Of a DNA stretch of 64,000 nt, positions 1 to 11,884 are shown one piece after another (within the stretch, counting starts at the first letter, position 1; each line of letters opens with the position of its first letter). Under the pieces are notes generated by a model. The model was not told the DNA's origin, made no database searches, and saw only the letters and a list, made by a program, of their open reading frames with translations. Where the stretch lies: the NCBI GenBank assembly GCA_020631735.1, contig CM036160.1, positions 1,658,407 to 1,722,406 of the forward strand, written 5' to 3'. The DNA comes from Saccharum officinarum (taxonomy: Eukaryota > Streptophyta > Magnoliopsida > Poales > Poaceae). The position numbers and the translations under genes are program-made.

Positions 1-3000
1 CTCTAGAGCATCTCATACATTCATATCCAACATTTTTGTTAAAATGCATAGTATACCCATGCTAGCTATGAAAGAATCTCTCTTAGTAAATTCACCTGGA
101 GGTACCATGCAAACCAGTAATCGTTGTCTTCCAATTAGTATGGTATTAAGGGGGGTAGAGTTTAAGATAACTCCTATAGTGTTGAGGACATCTGGTATTG
201 ATGTGATATTGGGTATGGACTGGATGAAGCAAAATCAGGCAGAGATTCAGTGTCAGCAAAAAGTGGTAGTTGTGACTGCACCTAATGGAGATAAAATCAA
301 TGTGGATGTAGCAGTGCAGAAGCAACCAACCGCTGTGGTGAATCAGCTTGAAAATACTATTAAGGAGAATTCAGTGATTGAGGAATTTCCGGATGTCTTC
401 CCTGATGAATTGCCAGGTATGCCACCTGACCGAGACATTGAATTTCTTATTGAATTACTTCCTGGAACTGCACCTATAGCCAAACGACCATATAGGATGG
501 GAGTAGATGAATTAGAAGAACTTAAGAAACAAATTAAAGAATTACAAGAAAAAGGTTTTATTAGACCTAGTTCATCACCTTGGGGAGCACCAGTTATTTT
601 TGTTGATAAGAAAGATGGTGGTCAGAGGATGTGTGTTGATTACCGGTCACTAAATGAGGTAACTATCAAGAATAAGTATCCTTTGCCCAGGATTGATGAC
701 TTGTTTGATCAGTTGAGAGGTGCATGTGTGTTCTCTAAGATTGATTTACGTTCTGGTTATCATCAGTTGAAGATTCGTGTTTCTGATATTCCAAAGACAG
801 CTTTTACTACAAGGTATGGATTGTATGAGTATACTGTTATGTCATTTGGATTGACCAATGCACCTGCATACTTTATGTACATGATGAATAAGGTGTTCAT
901 GGAATATTTGGATAAGTTTGTGGTAGTGTTTATTGATGATATACTAGTATTTTCCAAGACAGAGGTAGAGCATGCTGAACATTTGAGGTTGGTATTGCAG
1001 AAACTTAGAGAGCATAAACTGTATGCGAAGCGAAGTAAATGTGAGTTTTGGTTGAAGGAAGTTTCTTTCCTTGGTCATATTGTTTCTAATGGAGGGATAT
1101 CAGTGGATCCAGGTAAAGTAAAGGATGTATTAAATTGGAAACCACCTATTGATGTTAGCGAGATTCGTAGTTTCTTGGGATTAGCTGGATATTACAGACG
1201 GTTCATTGAAGGGTTTTCTAAACTTGCTAAACCTATGACATCTCTGTTAGAGAAGAATGCCAAGTTTGTGTGGTCAGATAAATGTCAAGCTAGTTTTGAG
1301 GAGTTGAAAAAGAGGTTGACTACAGCGCCTGTTTTGGTTTTGCCAGATTTGAGTAAGAAGTTTTCTATTTATTGTGATGCTTCTCGTCAAGGTTTGGGAT
1401 GTGTTCTTATGCAAGAAGGCAGAGTTGTGGCTTATGCATCTAGGCAGTTGAGAAAGCATGAGTTGAATTATCCTACACATGATTTGGAATTAGCAGCTGT
1501 AGTTCATGCTTTAAAGATTTGGAGACATTATTTGATTGGACATAAGAGTGATATATACACTGATCATAAGAGTTTGAAGTATATTTTCACTCAGACAGAT
1601 CTGAATTTGAGGCAACGCAGATGGTTGGAGTTGATTAAGGATTATGATATTGAGATACACTATCATCCTGGTAAGGCTAATGTAGTAGCTGATGCTCTTA
1701 GTAGGAAAAGTTATGCCAATGAGATACGGATGTTGTCTATGACTAGTGAGTTATGTGCTGAATTTGAATATTTGAATTTGGGAATTGTTACTAATACAAT
1801 GGAATTAGTGATAGAGCCTACCTTAGAGCAAGAAATTTACAAGGGGCAGTTGAAGGATGAGAAACTAAAGAAGATAGCGGAAGATATAGTGATTGGTAAG
1901 TCACCAGGCTTTCGAATGGATGATAATGGAATTTTGTGGTTTGGAAAGAGGCTGTGTGTACCTGAGGATCAAACTGTTAGACAGGCAATTCTTCGCGAAG
2001 CTCATGAGTCAGCTTATTCTATTCATCCTGGTAGTACTAAGATGTATTTGGATCTGAAACAGAAATATTGGTGGGTTGGATTAAAGCGAGATGTGGCTGA
2101 GTATGTGGCATTGTGTGACACTTGTCAGAGAGTGAAAGCAGAGCATCAGAGACCTGCTGGATTGTTACAACCAATGAAGATTCCTGAATGGAAGTGGGAG
2201 GAAGTTGGTATGGATTTTATAGTAGGGTTACCTCGTACTCAGAAAGGTTATGACTCTATTTGGATGATAGTAGATCGGTTAACTAAAGTTGCTCATTTTA
2301 TACCAGTTAAGACTACTTACCATGGACCAAAATTGGCAGAGTTGTATATGGAGAGAATAGTCTGTTTGCATGGAGTACCAAAGAAGATTGTATCTGATCG
2401 AGGATCGCAGTTTACGTCGCATTTTTGGAAAGCTGTGCATGAATCATTGGGAACAAAATTGAATTTTAGTACAGCATATCATCCACAGACAGATGGACAG
2501 ACTGAAAGGACTAACCAAGTATTAGAGGATATGTTGAGAGCTTGTGCATTGCAATATGGAACTAGTTGGGATAAGAGTTTGCCTTATGCAGAATTTTCTT
2601 ACAATAATAGTTATCAACAGAGTCTTAAGATGGCACCGTTTGAAGCTTTGTATGGACGTAAGTGTAGAACTCCATTGTTTTGGGATCAGACAGGTGAATC
2701 TCAGGTGTTTGGTACAGATGTTCTTAGAAACGCAGAAGATCAAGTGCGAGTGATTCGTGAGAATTTGAGAGTAGCACAGTCTCGTCAGAAGAGTTATGCT
2801 GACAATAGAAGAAGAGATTTAGTTTTTGAGGTAGGTGATTATGTTTATTTGAAGGTGTCACCTATGAAAAGTGTGAAGAGGTTTAACATGAAAGGTAAAC
2901 TAGCACCAAGGTATGTTGGACCATTTAAAGTTATTACTAGACGTGGGGAAGTTGCTTATCAATTAGAGTTGCCTGAGAATTTATCTGGAGTACATGATGT

Positions 3001-3250
3001 GTTCCATGTTTCACAACTTAAGAAGTGTTTGCGTGTGCCTGAGGAGCAGATACCTTTAGAAGAGTTGACTGTTAAGGAAGATCTTACATATGAAGAGTTT
3101 TCGATCAAGATTTTAGAAACTGCTGAGAGAGTTACTCGAAGTCGGATTATTAAGATGTGCAAGGTGCAGTGGAATCGATATTCAGAGGCAGAGGCAACTT
3201 GGGAAAGAGAGGATGAATTGAGAAAATCATATCCGCAGTTATTTGAGTAA
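1..3250 (+). CDS. pol: Ty3/gypsy chromovirus polyprotein of element A (protease end, RT, RNase H, integrase, chromodomain-like tail), 5' end cut by window
   Basis: The frame is open from base 2 to the stop at 3248-3250. It starts inside the retroviral-type aspartic protease: the first visible residues are SRASH, where the family has DSGAS, followed by the flap-side ILGMDW motif. Reverse transcriptase follows, with IDLRSGYHQ near 742 and the catalytic FIDD box at 929-940. RNase H has YCDAS near 1372, TDHKS near 1558 and VADALSRK near 1690. The integrase zinc finger ends in CDTC (2114-2125), and the D,D-35-E triad is Asp 2213, Asp 2396 and Glu 2504. The C-terminus (about 3100-3250) carries a chromodomain-like block with EATWERE. 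Domain order RT-RNaseH-INT plus this tail is typical of Tekay-type chromoviruses. A polypurine tract and LTR follow directly. No stop or frameshift is seen; the Gly-to-Arg change in the protease motif is the only visible defect. Confidence 0.95.
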   Translation, partial: SRASHTFISNIFVKMHSIPMLAMKESLLVNSPGGTMQTSNRCLPISMVLRGVEFKITPIVLRTSGIDVILGMDWMKQNQAEIQCQQKVVVVTAPNGDKINVDVAVQKQPTAVVNQLENTIKENSVIEEFPDVFPDELPGMPPDRDIEFLIELLPGTAPIAKRPYRMGVDELEELKKQIKELQEKGFIRPSSSPWGAPVIFVDKKDGGQRMCVDYRSLNEVTIKNKYPLPRIDDLFDQLRGACVFSKIDLRSGYHQLKIRVSDIPKTAFTTRYGLYEYTVMSFGLTNAPAYFMYMMNKVFMEYLDKFVVVFIDDILVFSKTEVEHAEHLRLVLQKLREHKLYAKRSKCEFWLKEVSFLGHIVSNGGISVDPGKVKDVLNWKPPIDVSEIRSFLGLAGYYRRFIEGFSKLAKPMTSLLEKNAKFVWSDKCQASFEELKKRLTTAPVLVLPDLSKKFSIYCDASRQGLGCVLMQEGRVVAYASRQLRKHELNYPTHDLELAAVVHALKIWRHYLIGHKSDIYTDHKSLKYIFTQTDLNLRQRRWLELIKDYDIEIHYHPGKANVVADALSRKSYANEIRMLSMTSELCAEFEYLNLGIVTNTMELVIEPTLEQEIYKGQLKDEKLKKIAEDIVIGKSPGFRMDDNGILWFGKRLCVPEDQTVRQAILREAHESAYSIHPGSTKMYLDLKQKYWWVGLKRDVAEYVALCDTCQRVKAEHQRPAGLLQPMKIPEWKWEEVGMDFIVGLPRTQKGYDSIWMIVDRLTKVAHFIPVKTTYHGPKLAELYMERIVCLHGVPKKIVSDRGSQFTSHFWKAVHESLGTKLNFSTAYHPQTDGQTERTNQVLEDMLRACALQYGTSWDKSLPYAEFSYNNSYQQSLKMAPFEALYGRKCRTPLFWDQTGESQVFGTDVLRNAEDQVRVIRENLRVAQSRQKSYADNRRRDLVFEVGDYVYLKVSPMKSVKRFNMKGKLAPRYVGPFKVITRRGEVAYQLELPENLSGVHDVFHVSQLKKCLRVPEEQIPLEELTVKEDLTYEEFSIKILETAERVTRSRIIKMCKVQWNRYSEAEATWEREDELRKSYPQLFE

Positions 3251-3280
3251 GCAGTTCAATCTCGAGGACGAGATTCTTTT

Positions 3281-3290
3281 AAGGGGGTAG
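3281..3290 (+). other. Polypurine tract of element A
   Basis: The purine run AAGGGGGTAG lies four bases before the LTR start at 3295. It is the expected primer site for plus-strand synthesis, and the same sequence sits before the 3' LTR of element B. Confidence 0.8.
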
Positions 3291-3294
3291 AATT

Positions 3295-6143
3295 TGTAAC
3301 ACCCAAATTTTAGAGTTAATAAATTTTAAATAATTTAGATAACAATTAATGGGAAATTAAAAATTTAAAAATTATTTGGTGTTGCATTCATGCTGTTGCA
3401 TTTATTTTATTTTGTGGTGTGGATATATTTGTTTTATTTGATTGGTTTAGGAAAATTTGATTTGAAAATGTGTTTGGAAAATTAGAAAAGAAAAAAAAAC
3501 AAAAGAGAAGAACTTACCTGTGTAGCCAGCGGCATGGAAGCCCACCCGAGCCGGCCTGCTTTCGGTTTTCGCTGCTGGGCCGACGGGGCCGAGCCTTTTC
3601 TCCCGTGCTCGCGTGGGCCGGCCCAGAACTGCGGCCGCGCTCTCTCTCTCTCTCTCTTCTGTGTCGCTGACGAACCGGGCCCCCTTGTCAGCGCCCTCTT
3701 CCACCTCCGGTTCGTGGCCGAGACGGACACTATCCCGGTGGATTCCGATTTCTTCATCTTCAATGACTTGGACCGCAAGCCGTGTATCCCTATAAGATCG
3801 TGATGACCCCCGCGTTCCGTTTTTCAACTAAAACGATAGGCTAGCCACGGGAAATTAAGCTCTAGGGTTAGGGCATAGCCGACTTTCTCGGTTGGGCGCG
3901 GGTGAGGCTTTCGGGTGATTTGGAGGTCAATTTCTTGGCTTGGGTAAGTTTGTTGTCTCCTTCTCTTCCTCCCAATGCTTTCTATTGGAGCTTTTGTGCG
4001 TTGTATCGGAGAATTGGAGCTCACCGGGGCCGGCCATGGCGCTACCGTTTCCTCCGAGCCGCGCTCTCTTCTCGGTTCAATTTAGAGCACCTAAACCGTC
4101 TAGGATAGATCGGGTTCATCTCCTCTTTCGATTTGAGTTGATGGCGGGTCAAGTGGTGGTCGGAAAAGGGGAAGACGGAGTTCTCCGGCGGGCTCATGGC
4201 GTCGGCCATGGCGGCCACCGGCCGGACATGAAGAAGGTAACCGGAGGGGCACTGTAGACTCGATGATGAACACGAACCGTTGGATTCGAGATGAAGGGCT
4301 GAGATTAGAAGATACCCCTTCGCGGGTAAAATTTATAAAGAGCCCCTAGACTTTTTCAGATTAGAACCCGCGGTCCTTAGCGTATTGTCTGAAATACGTT
4401 TTCGTGTTTTGAAAGCGTATTCTTTTCCGGTTTAGTCAAAAATACGTTTTCAGGTATTTACAGTTTTGCCACTAGAATTGTTTTGGTCATAAAATCTTCG
4501 TTTTAATTCCGATTTGATCCGTTCAAGTTGCGTTAGGTTCGTATTTGTGAGCTCTACATGTTAGTGTAGTTGTACAGTTAGTTTTGATAATTTATTTTTC
4601 GAGGTTATAATTAAGTATTTATTTATCTATAAGAAATCTTAGAAAATTCATAACTTTCACGTTTTAACTCCAAATTTGGTGATCTTTGCGTCTGTGTGAT
4701 CGTAGAAACGTGTAGAAGAGTTTTATAAGCTTTTATTATTGTTTTGTTACTGTTGGTGTACTGTTCTAATTATATCTCTTTGTTTGCTTCGTGTATGTTT
4801 GATTGGATGCATGTATGTGTTGATTGATGATCGAATATAGAAGGTGAGCAGTATTTGGACGATTCGGAGTATTACTTTGAGCCAAGTCAGTAGTATCACT
4901 TGGAGAGCTTTGATCAAGGCAAGTATAACACAGGACTATCCTTGTTACCTATACATTGAATTGTCATACATATGCATGTGCTTACCTTGACAACCTTAGA
5001 GATTATAACTTAGTGATTGTTATCTTGATTCCTTGTCAACCTTGGGAATGCATATGGGTAGCTACTGCTAGTGCTTAAACTAAGAACAATGATCTTGTAA
5101 TTTGATTAATGGATTAAGCAATCAACTATTAAGATGATTTTATTATTGTTAAAAGGGGGCTAGAGCTTGTGTATTATTTTGATGCTCTGGTTTCTCTCCA
5201 TAAGGACTTATCTGTAAGTGATAACCGGGATATACAGTACAGCTGTGAGGGCTATATGGCTCTGGCTTTAGTTGTTCAAGAGACCTTTTCTAGCTTGTTA
5301 GAGGTTACCTTAAATGGCGTAAGAATGGCTTGCCATGTTGGGTGTAGTCCGAGCCCCTGGCCTAGTGTGTATAGGCTGCGGTTGTTGTGCCACAGGGAAG
5401 GGGGGTTCTACATCTGCCTGCCGAGTGAAATCTAATGGCCCTAACTTGTTAGACGAACTTTTGAGTGGCTTTATATGGTTCTCGGGTGTTTGGGCTTGAT
5501 CTCCCCACTCATTTGGAAATCATGACTTACAGTGAAAGTGTACACCTCTGCGCAGAGTTAAAAACTGGTATACTAGCCGTGCTCACGGATACGAGCGGCC
5601 TTGGGGATTCTTATGGAATAGTTGATCATAACTGTTATATCATGCTTAATTATTGTTGATTATTATTATGCTCATGTTAATGCTATTCATTATCCTTATT
5701 ACAATTGATCATTGGTTCTTTAATGGGAAGTGGTTTAACTTGATGCTACTCAATTGCTAATATATGATTAAAAGCTAAACGCAGTTAAACAGTGTCTAGC
5801 CTTTTTGAGCCTCATGAACCCTGTGTTATATTTGTTGAGTTCGACATGGACTCACCCTTGCTATTTCCACCATAACAGATGAAGATAATGAGGAAGATTA
5901 TCGGAATGAGTACTAGTCTTGGTGTCAACCAGTCAACCGTGTCCCTGTGTGGAGTTTCCGCTGAAGAATTACTATTAGTTATTATTACCTATCGTTCAAG
6001 ACTATGTCTTAAATACTTATTCGTTATGTAATAAGCACTGTGATGATACTTTGTAATTTGTCAACTTATGTGTGCGACTGTTTCCTGGGGCGCACATGAG
6101 TCTTTTATGCATCCTATTTTTGTCCTTAAAAATGGGTGTGACA
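3295..6143 (+). repeat. 3' LTR of element A (about 2.85 kb)
   Basis: Begins TGTAACACCC and ends GGGTGTGACA, the same termini as element B, directly after the polypurine tract. It contains a GC-rich promoter-like section (about 3530-4260) with a possible TATA motif (CTATAAGA near 3790). The 3' half shares a conserved block (about 5200-5640) with LTR families B and C, including three adjacent palindromes (5546-5588). Short ORFs in the GC-rich part are not coding. The 5' LTR is outside the window, so no target duplication can be checked; the flank after 6143 reads AACTC. Confidence 0.9.
5546..5588 (+). promoter_or_regulatory. Three adjacent palindromes in LTR A
   Basis: CTCTGCGCAGAG (5546-5557), CTGGTATACTAG (5565-5576, one G.T pair) and CCGTGCTCACGG (5577-5588) follow one another. 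Equivalent trios occur in LTR C (20880-20920) and both LTRs of element B (52842-52882, 61781-61821). Function unknown; see findings. Confidence 0.6.
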
Positions 6144-6349
6144 AACTCACATACACATTTACTAGTAAAAATACCAGTAATTATAACATCAAATAGGTAT
6201 CATTAAATTTGGCACAAGATATTTTCATACTATATTCATTTGGTGTTATAAATATTAATATGTTTACCTATATATTTGACTAACTTTTTGGATACATTAA
6301 CCAAAAATACACATAGGATTGCATTTTTTTAAAAAATGGACGAAGGTAG
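6144..6349 (-). mobile_element. Probable Stowaway/mariner-like MITE remnant
   Basis: AT-rich sequence whose right end, read on the minus strand, is CTACCTTCGTCC followed by T and A runs and flanked by TA. This resembles degenerate Stowaway termini common in grasses. Its other end would have been removed by, or lie beyond, element A, which abuts it at 6143. The superfamily call is by pattern only. Confidence 0.4.
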
Positions 6350-6759
6350 TATATGAGACGTAGGGAGCTCGAGGTATTATGCATATATATATATGCTGAA
6401 TTCATAAGGACCTAAATATATATTAGTTAAGTGATCTTTTATCTATAGATCATTCAAGTATGCTAAATCCTGAATTTTCTGGAACGAAATAGTTTATATG
6501 AATTGATTGGTCTTTTTTTCATAGTAATGCATGGTCATTAATAACTAGATCAATAAAGGTGTTTGATTCTGTGGCATATAATTTTCCAAACATTTGGCAG
6601 ACATAGGGTGCGCTCAGTGACAAGTGGACCATGACCCGATAATTTTTTTTTCACAACTGAATCCATCTCTTGAACTGACTGATCTGTGGGCCCAAAAAAC
6701 AGAGGGCACACTCTCACTCTCTGTCTCACCTATCCCTAACCCCATTGCCTGAGAAGCTC

Positions 6760-7142
6760 TGAAAATTCAGGCACGTGTGATATAGGAGTCGTGAAAAATA
6801 AATAATGAAATTCATTAAATAGATGATTGATTTTTCTATATTTATGCCTTGATTGAGATCCTTCTTCTTTTTTTTCTTTTCGTGTGTGTGAAAAATTCAT
6901 ACTCTACGTTCCTTTCAAAGCATGACTGCTTAAAGTTAAACTTAACTGTCAACCGAACCTGAATCCTTGGAAAGTTCTTAAAATTCAGGGTTATAGGAAA
7001 TGTGGAAAAATAAACAACGGAACAACAATGAAATTTACTGAATAAATGATTGGTTTTATTTTATATATATGCTTTGATCGAAATCTTTTCTGAGATAATG
7101 TATGTGAAAAATTTGTACTCTGTTGCTTTCAAAGCATGGAAG
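6760..7142 (+). repeat. Diverged tandem duplication (about 170-bp units)
   Basis: About 6760-6932 and 6982-7142 are imperfect copies. Both run from an AAAATTCAGG-like start through a TGAAAAATT(C/T)(A/G)TACTCT stretch to TTTCAAAGCATG. No coding potential is seen. The rest of 6350-6760 holds nothing I recognise. Confidence 0.6.
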
Positions 7143-7418
7143 CAGGGATGAAAACGGTACGGATATTTTCCGACCGTATTCGAGACCGAATTCGTTTAGA
7201 GGGATTTTAATCCGTCCGTATCCGAGTCCGGATATTTAACATCCGATACCGTATTCGTATCCGAATATTTAAATCACATATTTATGATGTCGATATCCAA
7301 TCGTATCCTATCCGGCATTTTTTATACTATCCGTATTCGAATCCGAATCCGGACATAAATATGAAAACAAATACGATATCAGTGATATCCGTCCGTATCC
7401 GATCCGTTTTCATCCCTG
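7143..7418. mobile_element. hAT-type MITE, 276 bp, with perfect 8-bp target duplication
   Basis: The terminal inverted repeats are CAGGGATGAAAACGG and its complement. Both ends are flanked by CATGGAAG (7135-7142 and 7419-7426), an 8-bp duplication diagnostic of hAT transposition. There is no coding capacity; the interior is rich in CCGTATCCG-like subrepeats. It lies at the right end of the tandem duplication at 6760-7142. Confidence 0.93.
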
Positions 7419-7426
7419 CATGGAAG

Positions 7427-8914
7427 GCACGTCAAGTGAAGTGTTTTATCATAACGATTCCGAAGATGACAGCTCTAGCAAGAACAAGTGCTTTGTTTCT
7501 TGCAACAGTAACAAGCTGTCGAAACAGGGGATTCCGCCCCGGCGGCCGGCGCCGAGCTAGCCCGGGGTCCGTCGGCCTTCCCGGCGGCACCGGAGAGAGC
7601 GGGGACCCCGGATCTCGTGGTCCAGTAAAACATACTAGGCTGCTAGTAGCTCCTAGTAGTTTAGGACTAGTTTTCCTATGGCGGTAGATCCGTCCGGTCC
7701 AGTCCAGTCTGGGGAATTGTTCTGCTCCGAGATCCCTGGCCAGTCGCCATCCAACCTGCCAAAGTGTGTTCTCGGCGCTCTACAGCATGGGCAGTGTGGG
7801 TTCGGTACCTCCAAGGCGGTCCTGGACTAGAGATGACCGCAGCGGCGATGGCGACGTCGTCAGCCCCGGCCCTGGGGGCGGGCGAACGGGGCGGCCGCCC
7901 TGGGCCCCTAAGCCGGGGTCCCCTGTATGTCAGTATGTATACGGTGTAGGAGTAGTATGTTGGGACTTGGCTGTAGTACTCTTTCACGCTAGCAGCCGCA
8001 AAACCCGCGTATTTGCAACGCCTGCATTCGCTCGTCCCCGTTAAGAGTTATGACTGGCTGACTGCATGCATGCCTGTGCCCCCGCACAGACTTTTTCACG
8101 CTCACAGTATTTGGAATAAAAGCAACTGCATGCATGCATGTATTTGAAAGTAACTGCACCCGGATGAACTAACACGCCTGTGAAACTAGAATGGAGTAAG
8201 ACTACAGGCAGCGTATCAGTGCACTGCTGTATGAGAGGGCACGTGCCTGGGAGCAACGTGTGTGTTATTTCTGTTTTTTTTTTTGTGCCATGAGGTTGTG
8301 GGGATGCTCATTGTTTAAAAATTCCAGCACACGCCTTCTATAAATGATGTCGTTAGTAGTTAGAAAATAAAAAAGGGGAAACAAGTGATCCCATAGAGGA
8401 CACATCCGACATTTTTTAAAAAGATAATATGAACACGGGAGAAATATACTTAATTAGTAATTATTGCGTGTAGGAGCAAACAAATACTACTAATCCCGAG
8501 CAAGGCCTTACAGTAGATAATAATTTGGACATTGATGAGGATGATAACCAGTATGTGAGACATCAGACAATATAATTTTTCAAATGTATGGTGCAAGGAG
8601 AATAGGTAATGCATGTTAGATAACTACTCTTATGCTCTTAGCTTAGCATCTACTAATACAAATGATAACAGGTGTATATATATATGTTCTAAGGGGCCTC
8701 AAGTTTTCGTCTGGCCCTGGGCCCCCAAAATCTCAGGGCCGGCGCTGGTCGTCGGTGCCATCAGGCGTCAGCCTTACTCTTGGTTGCAGGTTTGTTTGTT
8801 TCTCTTCCTATTTGCGAATCGGGCGCAGACTTAGTTATCCCCTTTGATTGATTATGAGTAAAAACGGGTTCTGCTTCCACATCATTTCTCTAGGTTCCTA
8901 GCAATGGGATCCAA
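7427..8914. other. Intergenic, no gene recognised
   Basis: Mixed composition with two GC-rich islands (about 7530-7620 and 7840-7930) and otherwise AT-rich sequence. Short ORFs here have no recognisable motifs and change frame with the GC-rich islands. A stretch rich in GGCCC/GGGCC and ending CAGGGCCGGCGCTG (about 8695-8750) looks like a DNA-transposon end, but I could not pair it. Confidence 0.4.
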
Positions 8915-9135
8915 CGCTTCAAACTTGGCTCCATGGATTACAGTAGCAACACCGATCAGGGCAAGATGGTGGTAATTTATATGTAGCCTCAAAATAAATT
9001 AAACGAGTGGAAAGGATACACGGAAAGACCGCACCGTTGACTAAGGCACTTCCAGAAAGCTTTACATAAAGCCTCCAGATAGAGTTCACACACAAAACAG
9101 TCTTTGCCAGTAAGCCTCTCCGTTTCCCTCTTATA

Positions 9136-9250
9136 TACTTTTTGTAAGCATTAAATGCTTGCATTTTCTTTCGGCTTAATACTTTTTGTAAGCATCAAAT
9201 GCTTGCATTTTCTTTTGGCTTAATACTTTTTGTAAGCATCAGATGCTTTT
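9136..9250 (+). repeat. 44-bp tandem repeat, about 2.6 copies
   Basis: Units start at 9136, 9180 and 9224. Each begins TACTTTTTGTAAGCAT and contains an AAATGCTTGCATTT-like palindrome; the third is cut short. The third unit runs into a roughly 190-bp block repeated at about 9470-9655. Confidence 0.85.
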
Positions 9251-9680
9251 TTGGAAGCTCACAGGGAATGTGCTAGCAGGGCTATTCAAGTATAACATGT
9301 CCATCACCGCAATCGAGCCTGTAAACCAACAACTCTTTCGGTTCAGCCTTTTCACTTTGCTTCCATCTTTACTATCTATCTGATTTTTTATTCCAACAAA
9401 TCACGTACAGGTGAGGTGAGAGTGTGCTAGCTCCTGCCTCATCTCTTTCTCTCTTCTCTCGCTTATGCTTTTTTTTTGTAAGAAGCAGATGCATGGAAGC
9501 TCACACGAAGTATTGTAGCAGAACCATTGAAGTAACATGTAGATCCCCACGATCGAGCATGTAAGCTGACAACTCTATTACTTTTGAATTTCCACTTTCC
9601 TTTCATCTTTACTAGTTCTCTGATTTTTCTCCCAACAAAATAAACCACAGGTGAGCATGCCCTCCTAGCAATTCATGAAT

Positions 9681-10275
9681 CAGATCTGCTACTCATCTCC
9701 AACACAGTTCGCACTTCGCAGTCAGTACTTGATTGACATAAAGAACACAAAAAAGGTAATCAAACAAGACATCACCAAACACCAGTGTTGTATTTGTTTG
9801 CTATTTTGCAGTTTTATTACTTTCTTTTTCTGTTATAAAGTGCATCTCCCCTTTCCTTTCGTCTTTGCTAATCAGATCTGCTACTCATCAATCTCCAACA
9901 CAGTTTGCTGGCAGACTTGGTTGACATCATCAGGCACTTTTCGAGAACGCGCATAAAAAGGTAATCACATACTAAGACGTAACCAAAGCATCAGTCATAC
10001 ATCCCATCATATTGTATTTGTTTGTTATTTTACAGTTTTATTACTTTGTTTTCTGTTATAAAGTGCATCTCCCCTTTCCTTTCATCGTTGCTAATCAGAT
10101 CTGCTACTCATCGACCTCCAACACAGTTTGCAGGCAGACTTGGTTGACATCATCAGGCACATAAAAAGGTAATCAAATACTAAGACGTAACCAAAGCATC
10201 AGTCATACATCCCGTCGTGTTGTATTTGTTTACTATTTTACAGTTGTTATTACTTTGTTTTCTGTTAAACGCACA
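9681..10275 (+). repeat. Three tandem units with exon-like borders (192, 223, about 180 bp)
   Basis: Units start at 9681, 9873 and 10096 with CAGATCTGCTACTCATC. The second and third are preceded by an acceptor-like TTGCTAATCAG. About 65-80 bases into each unit is AAAAAGGTAATCA, a good donor context (AG|GTAATC). This pattern suggests tandem duplication of one small exon with its flanking intron. The enclosed exon-like stretch has no conserved frame, so a 5' UTR exon is the likeliest reading. Confidence 0.65.
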
Positions 10276-10526
10276 CACCTATTTCGCCAAGTATTCTCTG
10301 ATTTAACCATTGCACTACTCTGGTTGTTATTAATTAATTTAATTTGTTGATAGGGTAGTTTGGAGTGCTGAGGCGTATACTACTCTGGCTACGTAATCAT
10401 TAGCAAAAGGATTTTCAGTGGACAGGGCCCCTTCTGTCCTGTGTCAATCCTGAAGCAGATCGTACCTGTCCCGTTTTCATATTTTCTGCCTATACATCTC
10501 AATAAGGGGTCAGTCCATCTCTCTTA

Positions 10527-11610
10527 TTTTTTTTATGAAACAGGAGGGGTTTGTTTTGAACCCCTACTGGAAATTTTACTTAAAGAAGTGTAAAATAGTA
10601 CAAACTTAGTGACACGAAACAAAAATGGACACAATAAGAAGAATTATAGAAAGGCTTCTAGTCATAAGTCAAACTGAGGATGAAAGTCTGCTTTTGCTCT
10701 TAGAATATCCCTCCACTAGAAAGATCCTCCAAAGGTGGCCCCCTGTACTGGTAATCTGCTTCTTGTAAGTACTTGTCCCAAACTAATTGCACCCATGGAA
10801 TTAGGGCTCTATTGTAGATTTTGTGAAGATGCTTCAGTAATAGACTCTCATTTTGAACTGTTATATTGAGAACCCCGAGACCATCTTCTTCTTTAGGCAG
10901 GCATACCATTGGCCAAGCTGCCTTTGGAGGCTTTTTGCTGTTAATATCTGACCATCTCCTAAAATTTAATTTCCCTTTTTGTTCTCTCGCAAGCCATTTC
11001 TCAGTTGCTTTCCACTTGCACTTTTCATGGTCGCTAACTTGTTCTGTTTTCATCCTATGGAGGAGTTTAGAACTCTTATCAATAATTATTAGGTATAATA
11101 GCTCGCATGTGTAGGGGTTGCATTTTTTGATCCAGCGCAAAGAAAATTTCTCCGACACTAATCCATCTGTGCAAAAAAAAAACCTGGCGGCAGTGAGAGA
11201 ACACTCATTAGGTATACTAGCTGGCTGTCCAGGACTGAATTCACTATCATAATTCTACCCATACCGTTCCAAAGCGAGGCTTGCCTCCTACTAGGTACCA
11301 GTCCGTCTTTGCAATGTAGGGAGAGCATGTGGCAATGGAGAGCATGTTGACTGCAAGTGGGAGACCGAGGTAAGTTGTGGGAACCTTTGTCTACGACACC
11401 CGAGAGCCTCCAGACACTGGATGGCTAATTCGTCTTGCATGTGAATTGGGACTGTTGTTGCCGCAAATTGGTTGAGCAGAAGTCTGAGCTGTTGTACAAC
11501 ACCACATCGCCTCTGACAACAATCATGGTATCATCGATGTCCTGGAGTGCTGAGCACAGAATGCCATCATCAATTGGGTCCCTCACCTACGTGGTTGGGT
11601 TCCCTTCTAT
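10527..11610 (-). pseudogene. LINE retrotransposon, 3' part (RT C-terminal, zf-RVT region and tail)
   Basis: Read on the minus strand, this is the 3' third of a plant LINE. Around 11540-11480 is LQDIDDTMIV, where the family has the LQ-YADD catalytic box, so the Y-A pair is lost. From 11158 to 10700 is the zf-RVT region, with PKEEDGLGVLNITVQNESLL and PWVQLVWDKY. The 3' end near 10527 runs into ATAAAAAAAATAAGAG, a decayed poly(A)-like tail. It continues upstream across the MITE at 11611-11884 and the CACTA remnant at 12710. Frames are broken; it is a fossil. Confidence 0.85.
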
Positions 11611-11884
11611 GGCCGTGTTTAGTTGGCCCGATTTTGGATGTCCAAAATCTGCACAGTGCAAGATTCTGCACTGTAGCATTTCGTTTGTATTTGTGAATTT
11701 TTGTCCAAACATTAACTAATTAGGCTCAAAAGATTCGCCTCGCAAAGTACAACTAAACTGTGCAATTAGTTTTTGATTTTATCTACATTTAGTACTCCAT
11801 GCATGTGCCGACATTTTAATGTGATGGGGAATCTTCTTTTTGCATAGTGGAATTCAGGGAAAAATTTGGCATCTAAACAAGGCC
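11611..11884. mobile_element. MITE, GGCC(T/G)TGTTTAG family, copy 1, inserted in LINE
   Basis: 274 bp from GGCCGTGTTTAG to CTAAACAAGGCC, flanked by TAT on both sides (11608-11610, 11885-11887). It interrupts the RT domain of the LINE. The interior matches the second copy at 26501-26738, for example the AAAACTAATTGCACAG stretch and its complement and the CATTTAGTACTCCAT stretch. The 3-bp duplication is not the TWA of PIF/Harbinger, so I leave the superfamily open. Confidence 0.85.

Larger units (their letters stand above)
8915..10275 (+). repeat. Exon-array-like segment, inverted partner of 27925-29045
   Basis: Several blocks reappear in inverted orientation at 27925-29045, upstream of the receptor-like kinase. 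Examples are the CTTGCCCTGAT/ATCAGGGCAAG block near 8955 and 29030, the CAGAACCATTGAAG block near 9520 and 28785, and the ATGTGCCTGATGA/TCATCAGGCACAT block near 10155 and 27945. In both places many blocks are bounded by splice-like AG and GT signals. I infer duplicated non-coding 5' exons of a gene; in this copy no coding exon follows. Confidence 0.55.

Noticed and set aside
3447..4257. ORFs in the GC-rich part of LTR A
   Set aside because: Same situation as in the other LTRs; no motif, and the region is a long terminal repeat.
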